A stretch of 64,000 bases of DNA from Dermatemys mawii (taxonomy: Eukaryota; Chordata; Testudines; Dermatemydidae). The position numbers were made by a program, and so were the translations under genes. The notes beneath the pieces were generated by a model, which did not search any database, had not been told where the DNA came from, and saw only the letters and a program-made list of their open reading frames with translations. Location of the stretch: assembly GCA_007922305.1 (NCBI GenBank), contig ML677335.1:17578679-17642678 (forward strand). The letters run 5' to 3'. Shown here piece by piece: positions 1-13,475 of the stretch; position 1 is the stretch's first letter, and every line of letters starts with the position of its first letter.

Positions 1-152
1 TTCCTAGCTTCAGATACAGGACTGATTGGATAATCACATTCAGTAAATCCAGTGATATCTCATCTGAGCCATCTTACATAAAGCATATCTCCATGATGTC
101 ATATCCATCTCAGATGCATATTTTCATACTGAATAAGGAGTGAAACGTCACA
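1..152 (-). mobile_element. Edge-truncated LTR remnant, same family as the LTR at 28453-29598
   Basis: The sequence starting ctagcttcagataca and ending in cgtcaca parallels the last 150 bp of the 28453-29598 LTR. That stretch runs from tctagtttcagatac through a cataagcatattttca-type block to aacatcaca. The match is diverged with small indels. The rest lies left of the window. As an LTR it would run on the minus strand, with its U3 start at 152. Confidence 0.55.
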
Positions 153-1372
153 AAGGGGCCCTTTCACCTCAAACCCAGGCAGAGGCAGGGCCATGGTGAA
201 GTGTGAGAACACCGTACTGGAGCACTACCACACAGGATTCCATGTGAGATATGCCTAGAGATCTGGATTGCTGTGACCTGGCCTTGTCTGTTTGTCTCTA
301 GCATAACTGGTAGGTATTTCTAATTGCTCTCGACTGGGATACTTGAACATTGCTGGTTTTGGGTCACAGCAGCTCACCCCCTCAGGACGCACGTAGCCAC
401 ACTCTGTGCCTGTTAGAGCTTCTAACTCACCTTCCAGCAGACAAGTGAAAGGTGACAAAGGTGAGGGTGACTTTTACAATATCTGCATTAGACAAGAATG
501 GTGACAGGTACTATGGGCCTCTACTGCTATTTGAATCAAGGAATAGCAGTAGATCCAATGGGACTCAGAGGTTGTGAATCATTACAATAAAAGCTGGACA
601 TATATTTCAGCTGAGGGGCAGACACAGCCTTCAGGCATTCCTTTACCTGCTCCACCCCACCAATCAGATTCTTGTCTCTTTTAGCCAGATTGAATCTAAG
701 CTACCTTAAAAAAGAAACAACACAAAAACCCTACAAAGGAAGAACAATCTCTGGCTAAACATGCTTGCTTCCTAGTCTCTGTTCCTTTAGCTTCCTAGAG
801 TTGGATTGAAATTAAATATTGCTTGGATAAAACATCTGGGGCCCAATATTAGGAGAAAAGGGAGGTCAGCACCTTTTAGGACCAGTCCCTATGTCAATCA
901 TATCAGCCTCTGTATTCCCTAGAATAGAATAACTTTGCATTTTATTAAAGAACGTCTCTACTCTTTGTCTAGTTGCCTTTCCCATTAACTGTTTCCATAT
1001 GTATTCTAGTTGCTTTACAAAATCTCCCCATACTTGTCCTTTCCTATTTATTCTAATAGTGCTAGTTATATATCATATATATTACAAGAAGCCTTGTGGT
1101 GAAGACCTAAAACATCCTGGAGTGCATTCAACCCCTTGATTTTCCTCCCCCATCTTTCTTCACTAATGCCTTTCCTCATTAAAAAGCAAAAATTCTCTGC
1201 CCTCATTATTCCTAATTGCACAAGATCAGTTTTAGAGCTGCACTTCTGTGATTCTATGAGTTTGACTCCCTGTAAAAGACAATTCTGTGATGAAAACCAC
1301 AAATGTCAGTTCAGTGGGCCAGACTGTTAAGTCTGTCTTTTTCCAGTGTGTGGATCTGCTGCATCAGCAGGC

Positions 1373-1407
<35 letters not shown>

Positions 1408-3578
1408 TTATACCTCTATGCTTCTGCTATACATTGATAGAGCAACAGTTTGAAGATACACACACATTTCTGAACAGTTGCACCAAAATTGCAAATCATT
1501 GTGACTGACAAGTTCCTGTTTGAAAAATGCAGAAATAGTAGCTGAATCGACATAGCATGAACTGTGCAATTATTTTTAAGCATCACATCACTAGCAACAT
1601 TTTTTTTCAGGATTTAACTTATACTAAATGACTTTGAAGTGAAATAATGAGCTGTAAGGCTCATAACATGGTATTAAGAGTTTGAGATTGGGTTTGGCAA
1701 TTGTGATAGGGTTTGGCAATTCAAATGATCTCTACGGAAAGAAGGGATATTTCTGAGCTGTTGCCCTCTGAATATCTTGAGCCACTGAGAAGATATTTAT
1801 GAAAAGTGAGGGCTGTTTTTGTCTTTAATCCAGGTTCTGACTCTGATCTGCAGCTTGTAAGCTGCTTTGCACTGCAGAGTTGAAATCCTGAAATATCAAT
1901 GATGTCACCTTCTGCTGCTGTTCTGTATATGCTACTGCACAGACTCAGTATCAGCTCTGTTATAATTTTGTTAATTCTCTCATTTGGGTTACAGTTTCAG
2001 CCAAAACAACATGGATCAGAGATGATACAACTGTACCATTTTGAAACATGCCTGGAGCTTCCTGAGACTGGAGTGTTATGAAAAATGCACAGCCCTAAAA
2101 ACAAGACGTCAGGGTCCGTTTTCAGGAAAATGGATCAGTAAAGTGGAGCTCTCGGCATGGCTTTTTATAGGAGGAGTGGTACAGTCTGTCTTATGCCTCG
2201 TGTATAATATTTCAGTGAGCCCTTCAAATGATGTGCTTTTTTTTAGTTTTGACTTCCTTTCTGATTTTTTTAACTAGATTTACCATCTAAAAACATAAAT
2301 AGAGAGAGTTAACAATAATCCCATTTGATACACTGTTCAGTGATCTCACTAAATTAGAAATGAAGTCTACTTAATCATAAAAGAGAACTGAAGTGTATTA
2401 AAACTACTCATCCACCCCAGCACAGGAAGAATTAGTGGTAAAAGCTATTTCTGCCATCACAGATGATGCTTTAACCCTTTGAGTTCCACACCTCATGCTA
2501 AGCCTTTTAATGCTGCCCTGTTGTTTCCACTGAGATACAACATAAGTCAGTCAAAAGCCAAATGACTGACCAGATAAACAGTGTTAAATGTCTATGGAGA
2601 ACAGGGCATTAAGTGGAAAAGAAAGTTAGTATCCCCGAGTTCAGTAGGATCTTTCTTTTTCTCTGAGCCCAGCTTTGTGACAGCAAGGAGAACATTTAGA
2701 GCTCATGCCTTACTGCTCTATGGGAGTGGGCATAAAAGGAAAGTACTAAAAGGCTGTGGTTTTATATGGTTATAAAATAATAGAGTGAGAGAAAGGGTTT
2801 TGCCAATGAAACTAAAAACAGCGTTTTTCAACAGGTCTGTTGAGGTGTATGTCACAAGGGTAAGAAAAAAAATCTAAGCTTTGCTGCAGCCAAGATCTGA
2901 AATGTAAAAGTGATTTCCTCTTATATGCACGGGGTTTGTGTGAGTGTCTCTACTGTGGGAAAATGAACTTTTTTTCAGTCACCCCTGACATCTGACCACT
3001 CAGCTGATCACGAGGACATTGTGGTAAACCACAGCTCAACTTGAAATTATCTTTTTAGCACACAGTTCCTGTTGAGTTGGATGGCATCTCCTGCATCACC
3101 TTCTCTTCAGCTGAAAAGCCCTTCCTTCCTTATCTTTTGCTCAAATCTGTATAGATATCGATTGTGTATTCCAAAATCTTTAAAAGCAAAATGCATTAAT
3201 CTTTAAGGGCCAAATTCTGCAGCCCACTGGAACAACCTGTGTGATTCAATGCAATTCAGCATGAGTAAGGGTGCCAGAATTTTGCCCCAAACAGGCAAAA
3301 GACATTTAAACAATGTTAAAAGAAAGTAGACACGGCGCCCATTTTGCAATTTGAGCTTGATTTTAAAATGTGATGTATGGAAGCATTAAGGAACTCGCAA
3401 GCCAAAACAAACACATCTTTTGAATGTTCCCCCAGAACAGAGATCAAGCAAGTTTGTGTATATATAATATTCCTGCTGTTGTAACACCCTTTGACAGTTA
3501 TGGCATCTTACTTTATGCCTAAGTAAGGGCAGACAAATGTACGAAAAGTGAAAATCTGGGAGGAAATCATTGTAAATA
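153..3578. other. Intergenic stretch without recognised genes
   Basis: AT-rich sequence with only a GA microsatellite (1371-1407) standing out. Open frames here (at most 82 codons) have no supporting context. A motif around 3207-3285 (ggccaaattctgcagccca ... agaattttgcccc) resembles one of the short palindromic repeats seen elsewhere in the window. Confidence 0.5.
1371..1407. repeat. (GA)n microsatellite
   Basis: About 37 bp of alternating GA with one AAAG interruption. Simple tandem repeat with no further function visible. Confidence 0.9.
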
Positions 3579-3894
3579 CAGTGGAACCTCAGAGTTAGAA
3601 ACACCAGAGTTACAAATTCACCGGTCAACCACACACCTCATTTGGAACCAAAAGTGTGCAATCAGGCAGAAGCACAGGGGTGGGAGGAGGGGAGAGAAAA
3701 TACAGTACAGTACTGCGTTAAATGTAAACTACTAAAAAAATAAAGTTAAAACAGCATTTTTTCTTCTGCGTAATGTCCAGTAAATGTTTTTAAGTAAATG
3801 TTCACTTGTTAACTTTTGAAAGAACCATAATGTCTTGTTCAGAGTTACGAACAACCTCCATTCCCGAGATCTTTGTAACTCTGCGTTTCTTCTG
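3579..3894. mobile_element. Non-autonomous pogo/Tigger-type DNA transposon (MITE, 316 bp)
   Basis: The left end is CAGTGGAACCTCAGAGTTA. The reverse complement of the right end is CAGAAGAAACGCAGAGTTA, so the inverted repeats match at most positions over 25 bp with the following bases. TA dinucleotides flank both ends (3577-3578 and 3895-3896), as expected for the Tc1/mariner/pogo superfamily. The interior has no transposase frame. A second inner motif, gagttacgaac near 3841, repeats the terminal sequence. Confidence 0.72.
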
Positions 3895-3896
3895 TA

Positions 3897-5351
3897 AACT
3901 AGGGCCATCTTGTTTCTTAGCTTCCTTCTTTTAGGACATCTGTATACACTGTGGCTGAGTTTTAGCAATGGGATTCTAGCTCCTTTGTGAGCTGCCTTAC
4001 AGCATTGCCCTGGTAGTGCTTCTCATACCCTGCTCCAGAGTGCTGAAATGGTGAACACCTAGGGGCCCAGTGCACAGAGCTGGCTGTACTCCTCAATTTC
4101 CAGTCTGGCTGCAAAGGGCTCTGGCTAATAACACACTGCTCAACTCTAGTCACTGGAATATGGGTCAGCTTTTACTGGTATCTACTCCAAGCAAGCATGG
4201 GCCACTAGGGTCATAGCCTATTCCCAGCACTTTTATTTAGCTACAAGAGAGACACAAATAAAAGGGGGAAAGGAACAGATTAGGAAGGGAAGATAGAAAG
4301 AAGAAAGAGAGAGGATCATTCTTCGTCATTTTCTGTCTAGCACTTTTCATTTAAATTCCCAAACTTTCTTGACCTTTTTCCTCAGTCACCAAGCTAAATA
4401 AAATGTCTCAGTCCTGTAGCCTGGCCAGCAGGCTGAAGGTCAGCATGCGAGGCAGAACACAGCTGCCAATTATTTTTGCTGCAGGCAATGACTTTTCCTT
4501 AACCCTTGATTCCACTACTGAAGAGAGCGGACAATGTGTGTGGCTGTCTCAGATCGCTAGAGAAAACAAATGACTTTCAGTTACTGAACAGTTCAGATAC
4601 AAAGAGATGGACCTGCAGATGTTCTTTTTCCAGCAGATCCGTGATGTGTCACTGGCCTTGTAAAATTACCACCTCTTTATTGAGACACTGTGTCCAAAAC
4701 CCAGGTTTTCAGTATGGCCAACTTTTGCCATTTTCTATTTAGTGCCTTCTTTAAAGTCCCAGTTTTGGAGTCCTGCTGTTATGTGCAAAACTAAGCTTTT
4801 TTTTTTTTTAAAGGAATTTCTCAGTCCTCATGAGTTGGGAGAAAGTCTTGAAAACATGCATCCAAAAGGCTCAAAAACCAGAAGGCAAATAAAAAGGACT
4901 CCAAATGTATTTCATTTTTAATCTCTTGATTTTTAAGCCACTCTCTCAGCTTTGGGAGGCCTGAGTCAGGATTTTTTAATATTTGCTGTTGGCAGTACCG
5001 GGTTTTGCAAAAGTTAAGTAAGCCTGATCCAAAAAAAAATATTTTTTACAAATCATAATAGGGATAGAAATATTTTCAGGATATTTTATCAGTCAAAATC
5101 ATGTGTTTTCTTTAAATAGTCCCCTATGATGTTTCCAACCCCACCCTGACAGGGCTTGGGTGGTGAGTTGGAACCAGAAAGTGAAACAGAAAATGAAACT
5201 GACCAGACTGCTTTGTGTTCCTTTAGCACTGTAGTTCAATAGTTTGTTGTTATAGGACACACTATAAATTGTGTTTTGTTTTTAAGTTTAAATTGAAAAG
5301 GAGAAGACTAACTACTGTGCTTTGGACCCCTGCTGTGGATTACCTGGATAA
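3897..5351. other. Intergenic stretch without recognised genes
   Basis: Nothing convincing beyond a T13 run at 4797-4809. The minus-strand frame at 3962-4153 and the plus-strand frame at 4506-4742 have no recognisable similarity or splice context. Confidence 0.45.
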
Positions 5352-5355
5352 CCAT

Positions 5356-6010
5356 TGTGACAAGCTCCAAGTCTGTACTTGTGGGTCCTGCGCTTCTTGG
5401 CAGATTTAGGGGCCTCAGAAACTCATCTAGGCCCCAGAGTGACCTCCCTTTCTCAGTATAATTGGCAAGAGTCACCACCTAGTGAGTTACCTTCATCACA
5501 GGCCAGTATGGAAGATGGAAAAGGGGGGAGCCCAGGCCCACCCTCTACTCCGGACTCCAGCCCAGGGACCCTAATAGTATCAGCTAAGATGGCTGATCTT
5601 TTAGGCACAAAACACAATACAATTCCCTGGGCTACTTCCCCACAGCTGTCCCCACTTCTTCAAACACCACTTCACCCTTACCTCAGGGCCTCCTTCCTTC
5701 TGTATGATATGTTGTCCACCACTCAGTCTCACCAACAGCATAACCTCCTTCCACAGCTCCTGACACCCACAGCCCACCTAACTGGGAAGTTTTTATCTGG
5801 TTTCAGCCAGTCCCTGATTGGCTTCAGGTGTCCCAATCAGGCTAGCTGTTTCTACTCCTTTCTAGAAGCTTCTTAATTGGCCCCAGGTGTCTTGATTGGC
5901 CTGGAGTAGCCTTTGTTTGGCTATCCAGGGAACAGGGACCTGCACATCCTGAGACTAATATACCTGCCTTCCAGCACTCTCCTATATCCTTCTGGTCTGA
6001 CTCCGTCACA
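5356..6010 (-). mobile_element. Solo LTR, 655 bp, with CCAT target duplication
   Basis: The element reads TGTGACAAGC at the left and CCGTCACA at the right, so it has TG...CA ends in both directions, and it is flanked by CCAT (5352-5355 and 6011-6014), a 4-bp target duplication. On the minus strand it begins TGTGACGGAGTC. It carries the block GGCCAATTAAGA and the block GATTGGGACACCTGAAGCCA, then a TATA-like GATAAAAACTT. The same blocks occur in the same order at 63840-63960. The frame of 165 codons at 5379-5876 lies wholly inside this LTR and is not a gene. No internal retroviral or Gypsy coding region is attached, so this is a solo LTR. Class (ERV or Gypsy) is not decided from the LTR alone. 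Confidence 0.78.
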
Positions 6011-9000
6011 CCATGTACAAGTTTCCTTGCATTTGCCCAGCTCTGTCTTCTTTACTCAGTGGGAGGAGCCAAATACACACTATTTCATTCCATGCCTTTT
6101 AGGGCACTTCTATGGTCCTTTCTCTTGAGCAACAACTACATTTGTCCCAAACTGGGCTTCATGCAGCCCTGTAATATCACAAATACCACTAGTGTAACCC
6201 ATACCTGAGGACCCTGGTAGCAGAAATTACACATGGAAATGATTTTCAGTAGCTTAATGTCTCCTTTGGAGAGTTGGTTATGAATGCCAGGTGCTAGCTG
6301 GGGAGAAGGCATAGCCTGAGCATCTCAGTGATTATTTATTTATTATCTGCACACCTCTAGACAACAGCCATTGGAAAGGCACCTGTACCTTGTTACCCTT
6401 CAAAGCTACTCTCCCATGGTGGAACACTCGAGGATGGGAGCAGTGCAAATACCCACCTGCCTGCCTCTATGAAATTAATTCCCCCATTCACCACACACAG
6501 AGAAGAGAGGTATTGTCCACTTGCCTCTCGCCTGTTGAGAGCCCACCCACTCCCTGGAGAGCAGCCATGGGGCTGTTCTAAACTGGATTTTGCTGATATG
6601 GCCCCAAAGGCAACAGTCCACTGCAAGAAAGAGGCAGATGTGGGGGTGTTCCAGTCATGCCCCTTCTCCATGGCCATTCCCCCTACCACACCTCCTACAC
6701 TGGGACCAGTTGCCTTCAGGCTGACTATACCTATATGCCAGCCAAGAATTCTCCTATGCCACAGGGCTCCCCCTGTAGCCAGTTGAGCACATGTATTTTG
6801 CTCAAACAGTATCCCACTGACATCTAGTTGCACCCATTTACTGACATGTTACTTACAAGTTGGCATGACTTGCACTTTAGTAAGTGGGTGCAGGTAGATG
6901 TCAGGGAGTGTAACACATATTGCCATATACATCGCCTCTGAAGTTTGCCCTGGGTGTGCAGATTAATTACATGAAACATGCCTTCTTTGAACAGCATATA
7001 AGTAAATTATTTTCCGCACATGAAAGATCAGATAAAAATGCAGGTGTATGAACAAATTGTGCTTTTGCAGTGAAGCAAACTGGAGTCTTTTTCCCACACG
7101 GTTTAGACTCTGAGTTTATAATGTGCTCTGGGTATTCTTCAGCGTGGCTGGAGAGTAGAAGAGCTGTTTTTCCTTCTGCAGAGGAGAAGGGGGAATATTC
7201 ATTTCTCTCCAGTGAAAGCTTTGCCTTCATTGTCCCTGCAACGGAAGAAGTAGTACAATCTCTATCTAAAGAAGAGGGAGCAAATCTGGAGTGCATCATC
7301 GGTACAATGAATCGCTCAGAAAGTGGTGGGAATTCACAGAAAACTAATGCTCTAACAAGAATAAGAGACAACTTTCCAGACATTATGAAAACAACCAGAA
7401 TAGCAATAATTGAGAGGGCTAAGAGAGAGGATGACATCACTCAGCTGCAGTTGGAGCAATGCACGCAGGAGCAGAGTGTACTGCCGAGATGTCTGCTCTA
7501 CAGCTGTAATTTTAGGAGCTGCTTCAGATCTGTGTTATGTGATTCTGCTGCAGTGTTTACACTAAAGTCTACATTTCATTCAGTTTAGAACAGAAGTACA
7601 GAGTTATGAAAACAGCCAGGGAAAAGAAAGACGAGACTAGCTCCCTTTATTATTCAGAAGAGATTCCCTGCTGCTTCAGTGACAATGACAGTATCCATTG
7701 TAGGGCAGAAAATTTTTCTCAAGTGACTTGAAAAGATTTTAGCTCTACTGTGGTTAACCCATCAGAGGCCTCTTCCTGTAGCTCAGAGGACAGCAAGATT
7801 CAACATGTGCTGGCCACTTGAGGAACAGATTCATAATGAACACATAAAAGATTTCAGGAGGCCACAGAGACTTAAAAAACTAACCTTCTGACACTAATTT
7901 GGCAATTCTTTTCTCCCCCCTTTTTTGTTTTCTACATGGCAAAAGTATTTTAAAATAAATATTAATGAGCTTGGAGAGCCATTATGTCTCACTGATTTGA
8001 TTTTAAAAGCTTTATGTCAAAGTATTAATTTAGCTAGTTGATTTGTAAGATCCTTAGAAAGCAACTCTATGCTGAAAAAGGGCTATATAAAAATGGCACC
8101 TTTTTACTCAATAGATCTGCTCTTTGTGGTGTATTCAGGATCATATTTGCTTACTTTAGTGATAAAAGTAAGTTGTTGCTTCTTTTTACTCCAGTTAGCA
8201 CTACAGACCCAACTAACTGTGGGAGAGTGAGCTGGAGTCCATTCTGGTTTTCACACTGTTGACAAACTTCTGTGTTAAGTTCCAGGGCCAGCTTCTACCT
8301 ACAAACAAGGATTTTTCACGAGTATAACTGAGACCAGAGTTGGACATCTAGATTTGTTATGACACCTTTATGATGATGCATGAGCATACCCCATAGACTA
8401 TCACACCCCATAATGAGTCCTTATTCTCTCTTCCAGCCAAGCTACAGTCAGCAAAGGAATGTAATGCAAGTACAAGCTGGATTTACTTTGCCCCTCCTCA
8501 TATTGTGGGTCCATTCTGGGTCCTGCCTCGCCCCGGCATAAATTAATCCAGCATAAGGACTGGCACTAGTCTGTAGGGGCTGTTGCAGTAGCCACCCCTA
8601 AAATGCCCCTTTCCCCATAGCCATGCCTTGAAATGCCTCCTATTTTGGTGGTTACAAGGTGGTTAGCATAGAGCCAAGGACGCTAGCTTCACATGCTCCA
8701 AGAACATGCCTACATTAGAGGTCTTGTTTCAGCCCCTCCTGCATTACTGAAGCAGGATAATGGAGAAATGGAGACTTGGGCCCAGCATCCTGAAATTCAC
8801 TTTGGAAGTCACTGAGAGAAATAAAGATACTCATGAGACCATTTCCAGACCTTTTACAGAGCAGAGCCATACTCTAAGGAGAAGGAGCTCCTTAGCTAAG
8901 CCAACTGGAAAGAGGCTCTCCTTGGCTTATTACAAGTACATGGCAGCAAACTGGCTCTTTTCTTACAGGTAGAAGGTCAACAAAGAGAATCTCACAATAT

Positions 9001-9324
9001 TATCGATAAGGCATTAAGAAATGTCTACATCTATTTTACATTTTGTTAAACCTTTTATACATCCGGCAAACCTGTATTAGCCTAAACCTACATTCTCCAG
9101 TGTTCTGAAGCGCTCCTGTTTACTATTACTGCTGTCACCCTCTTGACTCAAACTGTTCTGTACCCACTGGATAGCTCTGGGAATATCCTCATTTCAGGAG
9201 TTACTATTTTAGGTTCATCTGCTAACACTATGAATAAAGTTAAATATGTACCTCTTTTAATAATTAAATAATAATGCTCCAACCAGGCCTTCTAACTGCA
9301 AATGCCCCAAGCACTAATACATTA

Positions 9325-9480
9325 AAGCTCACAGCATCCCTGTGAGGTAGATACTATTATTCTCTTTTGGCAGGTGGAGAAATGGAAGCAGAGATATTAA
9401 CGAAATTACACAACAAGCTATGACAGACCCAGGAGTATAGCTCAGAGCTCCTGACTCCCTAATCTCTGCTTTAATCACCC
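9325..9480 (+). mobile_element. MIR-like CORE-SINE fragment
   Basis: The run gtgaggtagatactattatt, then ggtggagaaatggaagcagag, then a region matching the MIR tail (cacaacaagctatgacagaccc ... gagctcctgactccctaatc) follows the order of the MIR consensus as I know it: GTGAGGTAGGTACTATTAT, GGAAACTGAGGCACAGAG, then the accession-type tail. Divergence is high, as expected for an ancient amniote SINE. Confidence 0.6.
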
Positions 9481-9485
9481 ATTTT

Positions 9486-9503
9486 GTAGTAGTAGTAGTA
9501 GTA
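9486..9503. repeat. (TAG)n microsatellite
   Basis: Six TAG units directly after the MIR-like SINE tail. Simple tandem repeat. Confidence 0.8.
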
Positions 9504-10921
9504 ACTATGTGTATTGTTGTAGCATCTAAGGGGTGCAACTAGGTTAGGGCCCCATCACACTAGGCTATGCGCACACATAATAAATGGCAGTCCCAGCCCC
9601 CCATACTGCTCCTTCCTGTCTTGAAGACTTTAAATAAAAATCACTGAGCAATGAAATTCTAGAGCCAAATACTATTCTTGGCTGGACATCTCCATGGGAC
9701 TGGTGCACACATTCAAGAATGTGAGCTCTCAGTGACTGTCTTTTTGTTCTGTTTCTACAGCATTTAGTACAATGGGACCTTGGTTCGTGACTGAGGCTCC
9801 TACGAGCTACAGTAATACAAATAATAGAAAAATGTGTCCTTTTCTGTGGAGGGGGTCATAGCCTGCTCTCCTTTGGATACTGGGACCACTCATCTTTTCT
9901 TTTTTTTCTCATGCTTAGACAACTCATGAAAGTGCTTCTGCCTACTAAGATGTCCTTATTTAGAGCTAAGCCAACCTTCCGAATTGCACTGGGCACAAGT
10001 TTTAAAATATAAAGTTAGGATATTTTGACAAACTCTGAGCCAGTTCACCCACAATGTAAAATCAAGCAAAGGGAATGTAGTCCCAATTCATACTGTTAGA
10101 AATCTGGGAGGCATTAAAGACCAGCTCGTATCTGTTTAGCCACAGCTGGCATCTGAAGGAAGCTGGAGGCACGCTGCAACAGGAGCCCCAGAAAGGATTC
10201 CTGCTGCTGACTCAGTTAGAATTCCTCTCGAGGGAGCATACCACCCTTTCGTGATTTTATTTGTTTTTGGAAATAGTCCCATGTGCACTCCCTACCATAC
10301 CAGGCAAACTCAGTCAGGAAGAATGAGATCATAGTCCAACTGTGGCTCCATCTCTCTTTCCTTCTTCCCAAAGGTTATTTTAACACGGCCCACAGGCCTA
10401 ATCAAGAGCAGAGCTTGCATTCCCCAGTGGGGTGGTTTCTAGCCACTGCCCATAGTAGGAAAAGGGCAGTAGTCCATCTTGCACCATCTCAAGCACCCAT
10501 GGAAGGCCAAACACAAACTATCCCTAAGCCAAGAACCTTGACTCGTCTTGGGGAGCATTTCTAATCCCCCTTGGAGCTCTTTTGTCACCTTTCCTATATA
10601 TCCTCTACTTTACTCTACTCTCAACTGCTGTATTATCCTCCTAATATAGGATGACAATATAGTCCTGTCAGGCTCTAAGGTATTTAGGTGTTTAACCCCC
10701 TCTGAAAACCAGGTGACTTAGTGATTAAAAATATCTTTGAGGGTGTGGGCCTAAATCTCTGTTGCTATGACTTATTCATTATGCAGGTCTTTGAGATTGA
10801 AGTTTGTAAAAACAATTTCACTAAAGTTTTGTTCTTAATATTGAAAATAAACCTTATAGAAACTTTGACTTAAGCAATATTGTAGGGCATGTGAAAAAGA
10901 AACATTAGCAACACTCAAAGG

Positions 10922-10992
10922 GTAAAGTCTTGGCCTCATTGATATCAACAGGAGTTTTGTCATTAACTTCAACAGAGCAGGCATTTCACCCA
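10922..10992. repeat. Short palindromic interspersed repeat (copy 1)
   Basis: The sequence holds ggagttttgtcattaacttc between a left arm (tggcctcattgatatcaaca) and a right arm (aacagagcaggcatttcaccc). It matches the pattern of a gcctcattga-type arm, then ggagttttg, then a complementary arm, seen also at 31572-31633, 51300-51362 and 57370-57432. It is probably an old fold-back element; its transposon family is unknown to me. Confidence 0.55.
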
Positions 10993-13475
10993 GAATATTT
11001 TATATTTTTTCCTGTAACAGAAAAAAAAGCATAGTTCATTGAGGGTGGGTGATGTTTTATTCTCTATAAGAATGCTAGGTGTGGAGCATATATTTTGCAT
11101 GGCTCTAAATGATTGATAAAGTGCACAAAGTAACAGAGATTGTTGAAGGGAGAAGAGGTTGAAAAGATAAGGAGTAGATTTTCCAGAACCATAGGCTTTG
11201 ACTTTTGAATACTGTTATGTTCAGCACTCTTTTGGTCTATCCTCGTGTTTCAGGCCTATAAATGAAGCTCAGACACCATGGAGTTGAATGAGTAAGCACT
11301 GTATGCAAATGTCCACCAACCAAAGCTTCTTTATAGTCACAAACTTGGACTACATATAAATTCAAACCCTAAGTTTTCTCTGAGGCATCTACTCAATATC
11401 ATCTAAAAGCAACTGGAGGCAGGAGCTTTCTTATGGGACTTATCCATCCATTCTTCCCTTGTTCTTCTGCAATTGATGGTTCCCTCTTAGTCTACAGAGT
11501 AAGAAAAAAAATGAACTTTTTTAATTCTGTTGCATATTGTATGTTCTGGAGAGCTGGATTTCTTTGGTGTTAATTGTTTGCAGACAAAAATCCAAAGTGG
11601 CATTCATTGATTTATTGTCAACTCAAAGTTCTCCATTTTAGCCAGCCAAGATTGTGCCTGGTAAAACTAGTAATTCTAGAAAGGGACATCTGTTTAAAAT
11701 GAATTTTTATACTGATCACAAAGCTGGAGAGCAATACTGTGTATTTCACCCACACAGCTGTCTTGCATGGCCATATGCATACAACATGGTTTCTTCTGAT
11801 GAAAATAGTACACATTTAAATATCAAGAGGACAAAAAGAAATCCCCGCAAGGAATGCTTAGAGAGGGTTAATTTTATTCCCCACCCCCCTTTTTTCTTTT
11901 TTAGAATAATGAAATTAGTTGTTCCATAGTTTCATGAATGGCCAAACTCAGTCTTCTTACAGAACAATACATGCTGTGCTCTCTATGTGAATGCACTTAT
12001 GGTGAACTTTGAGCTACTCATCTGCTACAGAGAAGTAACTCGTATTCCCAGTTGGCCATTACTAGAAGAAGATGCAGGGTTTATCCATGCTTTAGCATAT
12101 TTTTATTAGATATACTTCAGCCTTACAGGCATAATAGATTGGTAGTTACTATTTATACACCTCATTAAAATGGACCCTCAAGTTTTATTATTTCCATTTA
12201 GTAAATGAAAGCAGAAGCTCTATGTTGCAAAAGGTGGTGAATATTGGGCTAATATATAGCATATTAACTGCATAATCCTCTTTTTGTTTTTTAACATTAA
12301 CTCCTAACACACAACCATATAAGTGTAAATGAGACTGAACTGTGAATTTCCTCAGGCCATTTTTCTTCTCTGTATGAATTAACATGAAAGGTCTGGGTGA
12401 AGTGATTGCTGAAAATTATTGATAACAATCCATCTTTAGGGAATAACTTTTCCCTTCTGAGCGCTGATTTTTCTGGCTTCTTTCAAATGTTGAACTTTGA
12501 TTAAATAAAATGATGGAGAGAGAGAAGAGAGGGTTAAGTGCAAGAGTTTGAATGAGATAGTGCTGCTTATCTGCAAACAACACTTCTCTCGCTCTCAAAC
12601 TCATTTACACATACTCTGAGCTGATTTCAAGTGATTTATAGAAAAACTGATTCCATGGCCTGTGTTCAAAAGATCAGAGGTAAAATTCATATTTGATGGG
12701 TTCTGTAAAACCTCTTCTAACCAGCAGCAAAAATGCCTCTGCTCATTAGGTTGTCTTTGTAAGCAAGATGTTTGCCTTAGCGGACTGCCCGGTAAAATAT
12801 TTTAAATAAATATTACTCCCTGCTTTTATCACATTGACCTTTGTCTTCTGACACTATGAGTTACAATCCCATGTATAGATTTAAGCTCATGATAAGGTTT
12901 AAGGTTGCTGATATATTCCTTATTAGCTCTTCTAAGTCCCCAAATTCTTGGAGCCAGTGATTGAGTGGGATGGGAGTAAGCAGATTCAGAGCATGTTCAT
13001 CTACCAGCTATAACTTCATTCCACTGCTGAATGAAATTAACAAATAGCACCCACAGCAAAACACTTTGTAGGTCTAAGAGTACCTACAGGAGTTGGTACA
13101 TGTCACAGAGTAGACATTAAGGGTTTTTCTGATCCCTGCAACGCTTACTCCCGTGGCTAGTATTTAATTATGCAAACAGTCCCAGAAATTCAATGGCACT
13201 AATTTTGTAAGGATTTCAGGATAAGTGCCTATAGAAGGTAAAGGCAATGAATATATATCTAGTTGTAGTGAGATATGTGTTAGATAAATTAGACTTTTTT
13301 CAATGTTTGCCCATAATGAAATGTATTTGATATTTTCAGAAACATTTGAACATTGTTTATCACAGCATAAAGTCAGGAATATTGACCTTTGTTACTTTAA
13401 AACCTTTTGGTGGTTCACATAATTGAAAAAAATTGTTATGAAATTAAATTACCATAGTATTACTATGCAGTGGTA

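Larger units (their letters stand above)
6015..13473. other. Intergenic stretch with one MIR-like SINE and short palindromic repeats
   Basis: No exon with convincing splice context was found. The longest frames are an overlapping pair at 6967-7440 (minus, 157 codons) and 7070-7588 (plus, 172 codons). A frame of 146 codons at 6393-6833 lies in a more GC-rich patch (6390-6790). I recognise a MIR-like SINE at 9325-9480, a (TAG)n run at 9486-9503 and short palindromic repeats near 10677-10760 and 10922-10992. The rest shows nothing I can name. Confidence 0.45.

Noticed and set aside
5379..5876. Open frame of 165 codons on the plus strand
   Set aside because: It lies wholly inside the 5356-6010 LTR, reads its antisense strand and has no recognisable domain.
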